Under the pieces are notes generated by a model. The model saw nothing but the letters and a program-made list of their open reading frames with translations, did no database searches and was not told where the DNA came from. This document shows positions 1-8,311 of a DNA stretch of 64,000 bases, piece by piece (the stretch's first letter is position 1; each line of letters begins with the position of its first letter). The position numbers were made by a program, and so were the translations under genes. This DNA is from Streptomyces sp. CB02959 (lineage in GTDB: Bacteria > Actinomycetota > Actinomycetes > Streptomycetales > Streptomycetaceae), in assembly GCF_002803155.1 (NCBI RefSeq), contig NZ_NNBP01000030.1:1-64000 (forward strand), read 5' to 3'.

Positions 1-20
1 TTGTAGATTCTCATTGGAGA

Positions 21-54
21 TGTCGTTGTCTCAGCGTTTTGTCATCAACTTGTC
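21..54. other. TGTC-rich block upstream of tnsA, candidate transposon left end
   Basis: Four TGTC motifs (at 21, 27, 40 and 51) fall within 34 bases in front of the transposition operon. Ends of Tn7-like and Tn5053-like elements begin with TGT and carry clustered TnsB-binding sites containing TGTC, so this may be the left-end region. CGTTTTGTCA at 35-44 resembles the reverse complement of the CGACAGAACG repeats at 7041 and 7066. The terminal bases and a target-site duplication cannot be fixed because the flank is only 20 bases. Bases 55-214 hold no gene I can support. Confidence 0.35.
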
Positions 55-214
55 GCCCAGAGCCCCAGATCCACGGGCCTGCTGTACGTGACCGACGAAC
101 GCCACCTCGGTTCGAGAACCAGCCTTTCGCTTGGTTTGCCGTGCCTTTCCCGCAGGTTACCGCTGGCCGCAGGCCATTGTCCCGGTGTCGGTATCACCTA
201 CACAGGGGGTCTTC

Positions 215-967
215 GTGGCACGCGCTTCAAGCAGGAACGGCACGACAGAAGGTGAGACGGTTTCCGTCCGCTATCGGCAGGCGGATGGTCAGCTCGTTGA
301 GACGGGCCTGGACCGGCTCGTCGTCGCCGAGGTGACCGGCGGTCTGCCGGTGCGGGATTTCCGCTGGTACAAGGGCCGTCGTCATTACTCGGGCTGGTAC
401 TACGCCGCCACGGTTGGTCGGCTGGTGGCCTACGAGAGCCTGCTGGAGCTGGCTCGCATTCTGCTGGCCGACTTCGACCCCGGGGTGGTGGAGATCGCCT
501 CCCAGCCCTTCCATCTGGCCGGCCGCGATGGCGACCGGCTACGGCAGCACGTTCCTGACCTGCTGCTTGTCCACGCCGACGGTCTGGTGACCGTCGTTGA
601 TGTCAAAGCCCCCTCACGCATGAAGGACCCGAAAGTGACTGCACAGTTCGCATGGACGCACCGTGTGTGCGCTCGCCGCGGCTGGGCCTATGAGACCTGG
701 TCGGGCGGCGATCCCGTCGTGGTGGAGAACGTGCGGTTCCTCGCAGGCTTTCGGCGCCCTGAGCTGCTGGAGACGGACCGGATGCCCGCGGTCATCGCCG
801 CGGCCCGAGAGCAGTCGACCATTGGCGGCATCGAGGCAGCGTTGGCCGACGAGATGCCGCGGGAAGCGGTGCGTCCGCTGGTGCTGCACCTGATCTGGTC
901 AGGATCCCTGCTCGCGGACCTGCGCCGGCCGATGGGCTCGGCGACGACGTTCGAGGTGGTGGCATGA
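215..967 (+). CDS. tnsA: TnsA-like transposon end endonuclease subunit
   Basis: In Tn7-like elements TnsA cuts the 5' strand at the transposon ends, working with TnsB. The protein is 250 residues if it starts at GTG 215, which lies 5 bases after an AGGGGG ribosome binding site; the frame is open further upstream but has no such site. The PD-(D/E)XK nuclease pattern of TnsA is visible: YESLLELARI with Glu74/Glu78, then HVPDLLLV with Asp115, then VVDVKAP with Asp129 and Lys131. The tnsB start overlaps its stop (ATGA), so the two are translationally coupled. The typical TnsA length is about 270 residues. The family call is firm; activity is inferred. Confidence 0.85.
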   Translation: MARASSRNGTTEGETVSVRYRQADGQLVETGLDRLVVAEVTGGLPVRDFRWYKGRRHYSGWYYAATVGRLVAYESLLELARILLADFDPGVVEIASQPFHLAGRDGDRLRQHVPDLLLVHADGLVTVVDVKAPSRMKDPKVTAQFAWTHRVCARRGWAYETWSGGDPVVVENVRFLAGFRRPELLETDRMPAVIAAAREQSTIGGIEAALADEMPREAVRPLVLHLIWSGSLLADLRRPMGSATTFEVVA

Positions 968-3015
968 GCGACCGGGCAGTGACCGTTTTCCCTGGAGTTC
1001 GGCTGCTCTACTGCGGCGACGTGGTCGAGGTGGTCGAGCTCGAAGGGCTCGTCGCCACGCTGCGCAATGAGCGGACGGGCGAGTTCAGCACGTTGCCTCT
1101 CGGGCGGCTGGCCGCCGGCGCCCGGTCCCTGGACGAGGGGACAGAGCCGGAATGTCAGGAGGCGTCCGTCCTGCTGGCGAATCTGTCTGCCGCCCAGCGC
1201 GCGAAGCTGCGGGAACGGGCCCGGCACGTGAGGGAAGTGCTGACCGGCTATCGGTCCGGCCACCCGGAATGCGCCGGGGCCAACGAGCCGCACCCACAGT
1301 TCCATCCCGATCTGCCGCTTGGCGACCGGACGGCGGCCAAGGCCGCTGAACTGGAGGTTTCGCACCGGACCATCGACAGGTGGGTGGCTGCCTACCGCGA
1401 GGCCGGCGAGGCCGGGTTGGTGGACACCCGGGCCCTCAAGGGCCGCGGGTCGCGGGTGGATCCGCGTTGGGAGGAAGCCCTGCGCCGGGTGCTGGCCGAG
1501 TCGGTGAACGCCTCGACGCCGACCCGCTCAGCGGTTCTCCGCCGGGTTGAGGACCGGGTGGAGGAAGAGTTCGGTTGCTGGGTGCCGTTGCCGTCCCGCG
1601 CTACGGCCTACCGGCGCCTGGCCGAGCTGACCAAGGGCACAAACGCGGTCTCCGGCAGCGCCAAGGCCCGTCGTTCCATCGCAGATCGCCCACGCGGCAC
1701 CTACGGGCGGCTGCGGGCGACGCGACCGGGTGAGTTCGTGGTGCTCGACACGCAGGACCTGGACATCTTCGCCATGGAGCCGGTCACCTGCCGATGGGTG
1801 CCCGTCCAACTCACGGTCGCCCAGGACCTGTTCTCCCGCTGCATCGTGGGCCTGCGGGTGACCGCGTGTTCGACCAAGGCTGTCGACGTCGCCGGGGTGC
1901 TGTTCGAGGCGGTCTGCCCGCCGATGGAGAATGCCGCCCGTCCCGAGCTGGCTCCTTACCACGGGCTGTGGGACCAGGTGGTGTTCACCGAGGAAGACCT
2001 GGTGCCGGGAAGGGGGCTGTGTCCGCCGGAGACGCTGGTCATCGATCACGGGCGAGCGTTTATGTCCGCGCACGTGATCAGCGTCTGCACCCGGCTGGGC
2101 ATGTCGATCCAGCCGGCCCAGCCGAAGAAGCCGACCGACAAGCCGACCGTCGAGCGGTTCTTCCGCACCCTGCGCGAGGGGCTGATCCAGCACCTGCCCG
2201 CCTACAAGGGCCCGGACGTTCACAGCCGCGGCGAGGGCATCGAGGATCAGGCGTTCTTCTACATCCACGAGGTCGAGGAGGTCATCCGCGAATGGATCAG
2301 CGAGGTCTACCACTGTCGCGGGCATGAAGGGCTGGTCGTCCCGCAGTGGCCGAAACTGGAGCTGTCGCCGATGGAGATGCTGCGCATCGGCCTGCACCGG
2401 GCCGGACGGCTGCGGATGCCCGCCACTGCTGAGCTGGCGTTCGACTTTCTGCAGGTCAAGCCGCGCACGATCCAGCACTACGGTGTCGACGTTGACGGGC
2501 TGCGTTACAACGGGCCCGCGCTGGACGGCTTGCGCGGGGCGACGAGCCCCTACGGCGGCCGGTTCGCCGGCCGGTGGCCGTTCCACGTCAACCCCGACGA
2601 TGTCCGCTTCGTCTACTTCCAGGACCCCGACGACAACTCCTGGCACGCCCTCCAGTGGGAACACGCCCCAGGGCTGGAGTCCGCCTTCAGCGCGGAAGCC
2701 GCCGCCTACGCCCGGCGGCTGGCTGCCCGCACCGGCCGGCACATCAACGCCTCCGAGGCCCTGGGAGATCTGCTGGCTCGCTGGGACCAGGGCATGGTCA
2801 CCGGCCGGCGCGAGCGCCGCATGGCGGTGCGGTTGTCGGCCGAGCGCAACGCGCTGTCCTTGCCCACCCTGCCCGAACAGGCCACGGCCAGTTCGCCGCC
2901 CGAGCTGACAGTGGTGCCTGATCCGCCGGTCGGGGACAGCGACGACGAAGAGGAGATCTTCGATTCGCCGGACGGCGAGGACTACTACGCGGACGCCTTC
3001 GAGGTGATCGAATGA
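964..3015 (+). CDS. tnsB: TnsB-like DDE transposase
   Basis: This is the catalytic transposase that cuts and joins 3' ends (rve integrase core plus Mu-type C-terminal domain). The protein has 683 residues. An N-terminal helix-turn-helix region (SHRTIDRWVAAYREAG, about residues 136-151) precedes the RNase H-like core with Asp262 (VVLDTQD), Asp361 (TLVIDHG) and Glu397 (KPTVERFF), a D,D-35-E arrangement. The acidic C-terminal tail (DDEEEIFDSPDGEDYY) may be the contact region for the TnsC ATPase, as in related transposases. ATG at 964 overlaps the tnsA stop, and tnsC begins within its last codons (ATGA). All key residues are present. Confidence 0.9.
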   Translation: MSDRAVTVFPGVRLLYCGDVVEVVELEGLVATLRNERTGEFSTLPLGRLAAGARSLDEGTEPECQEASVLLANLSAAQRAKLRERARHVREVLTGYRSGHPECAGANEPHPQFHPDLPLGDRTAAKAAELEVSHRTIDRWVAAYREAGEAGLVDTRALKGRGSRVDPRWEEALRRVLAESVNASTPTRSAVLRRVEDRVEEEFGCWVPLPSRATAYRRLAELTKGTNAVSGSAKARRSIADRPRGTYGRLRATRPGEFVVLDTQDLDIFAMEPVTCRWVPVQLTVAQDLFSRCIVGLRVTACSTKAVDVAGVLFEAVCPPMENAARPELAPYHGLWDQVVFTEEDLVPGRGLCPPETLVIDHGRAFMSAHVISVCTRLGMSIQPAQPKKPTDKPTVERFFRTLREGLIQHLPAYKGPDVHSRGEGIEDQAFFYIHEVEEVIREWISEVYHCRGHEGLVVPQWPKLELSPMEMLRIGLHRAGRLRMPATAELAFDFLQVKPRTIQHYGVDVDGLRYNGPALDGLRGATSPYGGRFAGRWPFHVNPDDVRFVYFQDPDDNSWHALQWEHAPGLESAFSAEAAAYARRLAARTGRHINASEALGDLLARWDQGMVTGRRERRMAVRLSAERNALSLPTLPEQATASSPPELTVVPDPPVGDSDDEEEIFDSPDGEDYYADAFEVIE

Positions 3016-4100
3016 GGCAGCCGAACCTGTTCAGTCTCTCCCGCAAGGAAGGCTGGCGACGCTTCGTCGACGAGGCACCGCGGCTCCGGCCCGAGACGCT
3101 CACTCTGCGCCAGCTGTCGGCCCTGGGCCAGGAGGCGGCCGAGGACTACAACGACGCCCGGCACGACTGGCACGCCAACTTCGGCATCGTCGCGACCCCG
3201 CAGCTGTCCGCTGTCCACGATGAGCTGGACCAGATCGTCGCATCCAACCGGCAGGACGGGGACCGCATCCGCTCGGCCGCGGTGATCGACGCCCTGCCGG
3301 GGCTGGGCAAGACCACCATCGCCAACCTCTTCGGCCGCACCTTCGACCGGGGGCAGATGCGCCGCCTGGGCCAGGTCACCACCGCCGGGCACGAACGCAT
3401 CCCCGTCTTCCGCGTCGGGCTGACCTCCAACACCACCCTTCGGACCTTGAACCGGATGATCTGCGAGTTCTACGGCCACCCCGCCACCGACCGGGCCAAC
3501 GCCGCCACCCTGGCCAGCCACGCACTGGACTGCGTGCTGTCCTGCGAGACCCAGCTGGGCATCATCGACGACGTCCACTTCATCGACCTGGACCGCCGCG
3601 ACGGCCTCGCGGTCTCCAACCACCTGAAGTGGCTGGCCAACGAGCTGCCCGTCACCTTCGTCTATGTCGGCGTCGGCCTCGCCGAGCGCCGGTTCTTCGC
3701 CGACGGCCTGTCGGGCAAGAACGTGGTCCTGGCCCAGACCGCCCGCCGCTGGACCCGCCTGGGGGTCGCTCCCTTCAGCCTCACCGACGAGACGGGGCGC
3801 CGGCACTGGCGAAGCCTGCTCAAGGCCACCGAACGGCAACTCGTCCTCGCCGAGCACCGACCCGGCCAGCTGACGAATCTGGACGGCTACCTCTTCGAAC
3901 GCACCAGCGGCCACATCGGGTCGTACTTCACGCTGCTGATGCGGGGCTGCTACCGCGCCATCCGCACGGGCGGCGAGGCCCTCACCCGCGATCTGCTGGA
4001 CGAGGTCCGCCTCGATGAAGCCTCCGAACAGGCCCGCAAACAGCTGGCCGCGTCCCTCGCCCACCGGCGACAGACCGCCGGGACGGAGGCCGCCTCATGA
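3012..4100 (+). CDS. tnsC: TnsC/TniB-like AAA+ transposition ATPase
   Basis: This is the regulator ATPase that links the target-selection protein (TniQ/TnsD) to the transposase and marks the target. The protein has 362 residues. Walker A is LPGLGKTTIAN with Lys100, Walker B is LGIIDDVHFIDL near residue 180, and a sensor region with VTFVYVGVGLAE follows. The length matches TniB/TnsC of compact Tn7-like elements rather than the 550-residue Tn7 TnsC. It overlaps tnsB and tniQ by 4 bases each (ATGA), so the four genes form one coupled unit. Confidence 0.9.
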   Translation: MRQPNLFSLSRKEGWRRFVDEAPRLRPETLTLRQLSALGQEAAEDYNDARHDWHANFGIVATPQLSAVHDELDQIVASNRQDGDRIRSAAVIDALPGLGKTTIANLFGRTFDRGQMRRLGQVTTAGHERIPVFRVGLTSNTTLRTLNRMICEFYGHPATDRANAATLASHALDCVLSCETQLGIIDDVHFIDLDRRDGLAVSNHLKWLANELPVTFVYVGVGLAERRFFADGLSGKNVVLAQTARRWTRLGVAPFSLTDETGRRHWRSLLKATERQLVLAEHRPGQLTNLDGYLFERTSGHIGSYFTLLMRGCYRAIRTGGEALTRDLLDEVRLDEASEQARKQLAASLAHRRQTAGTEAAS

Positions 4101-7100
4101 CCCCGCTGCGCGTGCTGCCTTTGCGCGTCGCTCCCCTGCCCGGGGAGGGCCTGGACAGCTGGCTGGAGGCCCTCGCCCGCCGCAACGGGCTGCCGATCCA
4201 ACCCCTGCTGAAGGTCCTGCACCTGCCCCCGTTCCTCGCCACCCGCTCGCTGGTCACCAGTCTGGAACCGCACGTCCTGCGGCAGCTGGAGCACGTTGCC
4301 GCTCTGCCCGCAGGCCGTCTCGATGCGACGGTGCTCGGCGGCGGATTCCCGCTGGGCCCGCAGCGCGAGCCCCGCTGCCGGTTCTGCCCGCAGTGCCTGA
4401 GCGAGCGCGACGGCCGCTGGCTGCTGCACTGGTGGCTGCCCTGGACGTTCGCCTGCACCACTCACCAGGTGCTGCTGCACGACGTCTGCCCGCGCTGCCA
4501 CACCGCGCCTCGGCGGGCGATGCCACGGCGGACGCACCGCAGCGCCCCCGGCAGCTGCCTGCGCACAGGCAGGGACACCTCGACCTGCGGCACCGACCTG
4601 AGCACGGCACCGGCGATCGTGCTGCCGACCGGGCATCGGCTGCTGGAGGCCCAAGCCTGGATCGATGCTCTGCTGGCCCAGCCCGACCAGGCCGAAGCCC
4701 ACACGGTCTTCTCCGACTTGAACGCCTGCACCTCCTGGCTGCTGCGCTCGCTCACCACCGCCGATCTTCACGGCCTGGGAGCCGTGGTGCTCGACGACTG
4801 GAGCCGTCAGCCGCCACCGTCCCCCAAGGCCCGCCTGCGGCCGCTGTCCGCCGCGGCCCGCGGCGCCCTCGCCCAGGCCGCTCAGCCGATCCTGGCCGGC
4901 ACGGACGCCGAGGCCATCGAGGCCATCCGACACCTGCGCCGGCAAGGAGAAGCCACAGGGTCTCCCGCACCGCAGGGAATGGACTTCCATCCCTGGCACC
5001 AGCTCTCCGCCGACGCCCACCGACGGTTCCTTCAGGCCGCCGACCCGCAGATGCGCCCGATGGACCGGCTGCGTCTGCGCTCGGCCACAGACCGCGCCGG
5101 CTATCCGTCAGCCGACTCCGCGGTCTCGACCAACCGCCTCCGCCACCTTCCCCAACTGCTCTGGCCCACCTGGACGGTCCAGCTCATGCCGCGCGAAGGC
5201 ACGGACGAGGACTACTTCCGGGCCATGGCCTCGGCACTGCTGCTCCTGCCCGGCCAGCCGCAGCAGAGCACCCGCGAGATCACCGACCGGCTCCACCCCT
5301 ACCTGTCGGACACCATGGGCCTGGTCCTGCGACGGAGCATCGAGAAGCACCCGGAGGTGCTCACCGCGCTCAGCCGCCTTGCCGACCATCTCGATGACCA
5401 CGGCAGCGCCATCGACTACCAGCGGCGCCGGGACCTCATCCCAGGGGAGCCCATCACCTGGGACGCCTGGAAACAGCTCTGCTTCGACACCGGGACACAA
5501 CCCGGCGAATCCCCCACCAGCACCTCCCAGACGCCCCGCTTCGTCCAGGCCCAGCGCTACCTCCACCAGCTGCTGACCGGCTCCGACCTCGCCGACCCCG
5601 CCCACCCCTTGGCCTGGCAGTCAGCCGGCGACCGCAGCCGCTACCTCGCCTTCCTGCCCACCCTCACCCTCGACCAGCGCCAAGCCCTGCACGCCCACGC
5701 CCGCACCCTCCTCGCTCAGCTGAACATCGCCGAACCCCACACCTGGGAACCACCCGAAGACCTCGCGACCGGCCTGACCCTGCCCGGCCGGCCGCTGAGC
5801 GACATCGACCTGGAAGCCCTGGACCGCATCGTCTGCGTCGAACAACGCACCCCCGGTGAAGCGGCCCAGCAACTGGGCACCACCCTCACCCACGTCCGCT
5901 TCGCGCTGGAACACGTCGGCCCCAGGCCGCGGCAGTGGACCAGCCCCACCTCCCCGCTGGTCTCCTGGCAACTGCGCGAACGAGCTCGCGCCACCCTCAC
6001 CGCTGAGTTCCTCGATCGGGAATACACCCAGCAGGAAAAGCCCCTCACCCAGATCGCCCAGGAGACCGATCTGCCCCGTCACATCGTGGTCGAACGGGCC
6101 AAAGACCTCGGGCTGACCATCTACCGCACCCGCCGCCCGCTGCCCATCGACGAGAACTGGCTGCGCGAGCAATACCTCACCCACCAGCGCTCCACCTACA
6201 ACATCGCCCTGCAGCTCGACACCGAGGACGAGACGATCCGACGCCGCCTCCAGCGCCTCGGCATCCCCCTGCGAGCCCAGGGCGTTCACAGCCGGACAGT
6301 CATGATCGCCAAGCTCGACACGTCCATCCCCCGCGACATCCGCGCGGCCGTCGAGGGCACCCTGCACGGCTGGCTCCGGCTCCACCGCTTCCACATCACG
6401 ATGTCCTTCCCGAACCTCACCACCGCCGGCGCCTACCTCGGCGCCGAGCAGAGGGCCCTGACCACACAGTTTCAGCGCCTCGAAGCCGACATCGGCCATC
6501 CCCTCTATCACCGCTCCGTCCAGACCACCCCCCAACGCCCCACGAGCCGCGGCAAATCACTGCTCCGCAACATCCAGCGCCCCGAAGTCCAGGCACTGAT
6601 GAACAACGCCCTCTCCCCCACCCAGATGCTCCCGATGTCCGACGTCAGCACGATCGCCGAAGCCGAGGCCGCCGCCCGCCACCGGGGCAAGCGCGGCCCG
6701 CTGAAGCCCTTCGACGGCATCGCCGTCGAACGAATCCGCATCCGTCAGGAAACCCTCACGCTGCTGCAAGACCTTCTCGACCACGCCGACCAGGAGTTCT
6801 ACGGAGCCCAGGTCCACAGTCGAACCGACCTGCCGCAAGGCACCGTCTCCGACCAGCTCCGGCGACTCCGACAAGCCGGCTGGCTGACCAGCCGCCCCGA
6901 AGATGACGGCAGCTGGATGCGCCGAGCGACACCCGGACGCGGCCCCGGACGACGCATCACCTACTACTCGCTCACACCCGAGGGCCGCCGCGCCGCAGCC
7001 CACGAACTGCACACCCGCAGGTTCCCGGCTCCTAGGAATTCGACAGAACGGTGGGACGAATCCACCGACAGAACGTCGAGACACCGGTCTGAAGCCGCAG

Positions 7101-7129
7101 GTCACGCCGACCGCGGACGACAGAAATAA
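4097..7129 (+). CDS. tniQ: TniQ/TnsD-like target-selection protein with extra C-terminal DNA-binding domains
   Basis: The N-terminal TniQ domain has its zinc-binding cysteines: C94-x2-C97-x2-C100, then TFACTTHQ and a CPRC pair about 40 residues later. TniQ/TnsD proteins recognise the attachment site and recruit TnsC. At 1010 residues this one is much longer than TniQ (about 400) or Tn7 TnsD (508). The middle repeats helix-turn-helix-like segments. Residues about 765-810 (LTTAGAYLGAEQRALTTQFQ, then RLEADIGHPLYHRS) look like a LysR-type helix-turn-helix. Residues about 885-975 (QGTVSDQLRRLRQAGWL, then YYSLTPEGR) look like a winged helix. It probably reads a specific chromosomal or regulatory sequence. 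The last about 30 codons contain repeated CGACAGAA and may lie in the transposon end. Confidence 0.85.
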   Translation: MTPLRVLPLRVAPLPGEGLDSWLEALARRNGLPIQPLLKVLHLPPFLATRSLVTSLEPHVLRQLEHVAALPAGRLDATVLGGGFPLGPQREPRCRFCPQCLSERDGRWLLHWWLPWTFACTTHQVLLHDVCPRCHTAPRRAMPRRTHRSAPGSCLRTGRDTSTCGTDLSTAPAIVLPTGHRLLEAQAWIDALLAQPDQAEAHTVFSDLNACTSWLLRSLTTADLHGLGAVVLDDWSRQPPPSPKARLRPLSAAARGALAQAAQPILAGTDAEAIEAIRHLRRQGEATGSPAPQGMDFHPWHQLSADAHRRFLQAADPQMRPMDRLRLRSATDRAGYPSADSAVSTNRLRHLPQLLWPTWTVQLMPREGTDEDYFRAMASALLLLPGQPQQSTREITDRLHPYLSDTMGLVLRRSIEKHPEVLTALSRLADHLDDHGSAIDYQRRRDLIPGEPITWDAWKQLCFDTGTQPGESPTSTSQTPRFVQAQRYLHQLLTGSDLADPAHPLAWQSAGDRSRYLAFLPTLTLDQRQALHAHARTLLAQLNIAEPHTWEPPEDLATGLTLPGRPLSDIDLEALDRIVCVEQRTPGEAAQQLGTTLTHVRFALEHVGPRPRQWTSPTSPLVSWQLRERARATLTAEFLDREYTQQEKPLTQIAQETDLPRHIVVERAKDLGLTIYRTRRPLPIDENWLREQYLTHQRSTYNIALQLDTEDETIRRRLQRLGIPLRAQGVHSRTVMIAKLDTSIPRDIRAAVEGTLHGWLRLHRFHITMSFPNLTTAGAYLGAEQRALTTQFQRLEADIGHPLYHRSVQTTPQRPTSRGKSLLRNIQRPEVQALMNNALSPTQMLPMSDVSTIAEAEAAARHRGKRGPLKPFDGIAVERIRIRQETLTLLQDLLDHADQEFYGAQVHSRTDLPQGTVSDQLRRLRQAGWLTSRPEDDGSWMRRATPGRGPGRRITYYSLTPEGRRAAAHELHTRRFPAPRNSTERWDESTDRTSRHRSEAAGHADRGRQK
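7041..7125. repeat. CGACAGAA direct repeats overlapping the end of tniQ
   Basis: CGACAGAACG occurs at 7041-7050 and 7066-7075 (25 bases apart), and CGACAGAA again at 7118-7125. The motif is close to the reverse complement of CGTTTTGTCA near the left edge of the window. Spaced direct repeats in opposite orientation at the two edges of a tns operon are what TnsB-binding sites look like. This may be the right end of a cargo-free Tn7-like unit. Bases 7130-7275, between tniQ and the next gene, hold nothing recognisable. Confidence 0.35.
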
Positions 7130-7275
7130 CCGGAACCTACACGTGTCCCGCCTGGCCCCTGGAAGCCGGGCGGGCCCGGCCGGTCACCTCCGCGCCCCGA
7201 GCGCCTCCTCCCCCTTCTTCTTCCCCTTCCCCGCTGGGCCATCCGGCCTGCCATGCAAGGAGCTTTGCCATACCC

Positions 7276-7584
7276 ATGTCTCTCGCAGACCACGTGGTCT
7301 ACCTCGCCTACAACCCAGGCGTCTCTCCCTCCGACGGGGGCCTGCCTGGCCTTTCCGTGCTGAAGAACGTCGTCAACAGCATCAACCTGTTCGGCATCGT
7401 GGCCGTCGTCGGTGCCCTGGCCGTCTCTCTCGGTGTATGGGCTTGGGGCCACCACACCGGGGGTCACCAGGCCGAAGCCAACGGCAAGAAGGGTGCCGTG
7501 GTCGCCGCCGGCGCCGCCCTGGGCCTGGGAGCCGCGAACGGCATCGTCGCCTTCTTCTCGGCTCTGGGGTCGCAGGTCCACTAG
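7276..7584 (+). CDS. DUF6112 small membrane protein of the conjugation apparatus
   Basis: The protein has 102 residues and two hydrophobic segments: NLFGIVAVVGALAVSLGVWAW (about 36-56) and GAVVAAGAALGLGAANGIVA (about 73-92). DUF6112 proteins occur in Streptomyces and other actinomycete mobile elements directly upstream of type IV secretion genes. Size and topology resemble VirB2/TrbC-type pilin or channel subunits, but that role is inferred. An AAGGAG lies upstream with long spacing. The next gene starts immediately after the stop (TAGATG). Confidence 0.75.
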   Translation: MSLADHVVYLAYNPGVSPSDGGLPGLSVLKNVVNSINLFGIVAVVGALAVSLGVWAWGHHTGGHQAEANGKKGAVVAAGAALGLGAANGIVAFFSALGSQVH

Positions 7585-8277
7585 ATGCCGAACCGATTCA
7601 GCTCCCCGCCTTCGGGCTATGGCGCCACCTGGTCGACGAAACGCCGCGTCCTGGTCGTCGCCGTCGTCATCGCCGCGCTGCTCGCCGTCGCCGGCATCGC
7701 CGCCTGGTTCACCGGGCACGACGGACACCACCACGACGCCAGCGCCACGCCGTCCGTGACGGACAGCACCACGCCCTCCGCGGATCCCACGCCGACGGCG
7801 ACGCCACCGGGCGCCGGATCGGTGCCCAAGCCCCCGCGGATCAGTGATCCCTTCGCCTACTCCAAGGCCGCCGCCGCGATGCTGTGGTCCTACGACACCC
7901 GCGACACCAGCCGCGACCAGGAACTGGCCGGCATGAAGACGTGGATGACCGCCGAGGCCAAGTACGCCGACTGGGACTCGGTCACCGGTCAGGTTCCGGA
8001 CCCGGTGCTGTGGTCGCGCCTGGGCGACAACGCCCAGCACGCCTCCGCCAAGGTCACCGACGCGCACTACCCGTCCGCGTTCAAGCAGGCCCTGGCCGAC
8101 GACCCCTCCGCGATCACCGAGGCGTACATCTACTACGTCACCGTCACCGGCACGCAGAAGATCGCCTGGAAGAAGGGCGGCAGCGGAGCCGAGGACCGCT
8201 CGGTGACCCTCGCCGTGCAGTGCCGGCCCTCCCGCGACTGCTCTCTGGTCGCCATCGCCCCCACCGTCGCGCCCTGA
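7585..8277 (+). CDS. Single-pass membrane conjugal transfer protein, VirB8-like in layout
   Basis: The protein has 230 residues. A short cytoplasmic N-terminus is followed by one membrane helix (VLVVAVVIAALLAVAGIAAW, about 24-43), a Thr/Pro-rich linker and an extracytoplasmic domain of about 140 residues with two cysteines (CRPSRDC). This layout fits the TcpC/VirB8-type scaffold subunits found in Gram-positive conjugation operons, and the position between DUF6112 and the polytopic protein agrees. There is no motif by which I could prove the family. Confidence 0.65.
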   Translation: MPNRFSSPPSGYGATWSTKRRVLVVAVVIAALLAVAGIAAWFTGHDGHHHDASATPSVTDSTTPSADPTPTATPPGAGSVPKPPRISDPFAYSKAAAAMLWSYDTRDTSRDQELAGMKTWMTAEAKYADWDSVTGQVPDPVLWSRLGDNAQHASAKVTDAHYPSAFKQALADDPSAITEAYIYYVTVTGTQKIAWKKGGSGAEDRSVTLAVQCRPSRDCSLVAIAPTVAP

Positions 8278-8311
8278 CCCCAACCCCATCTGAAAGGAGG
8301 GACAACTCCCC

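Noticed and set aside
4015..5397. A 460-codon frame overlapping tniQ
   Set aside because: It is Arg/Pro/Ala-rich shadow text of the tniQ gene in another frame, without a ribosome binding site or domain.
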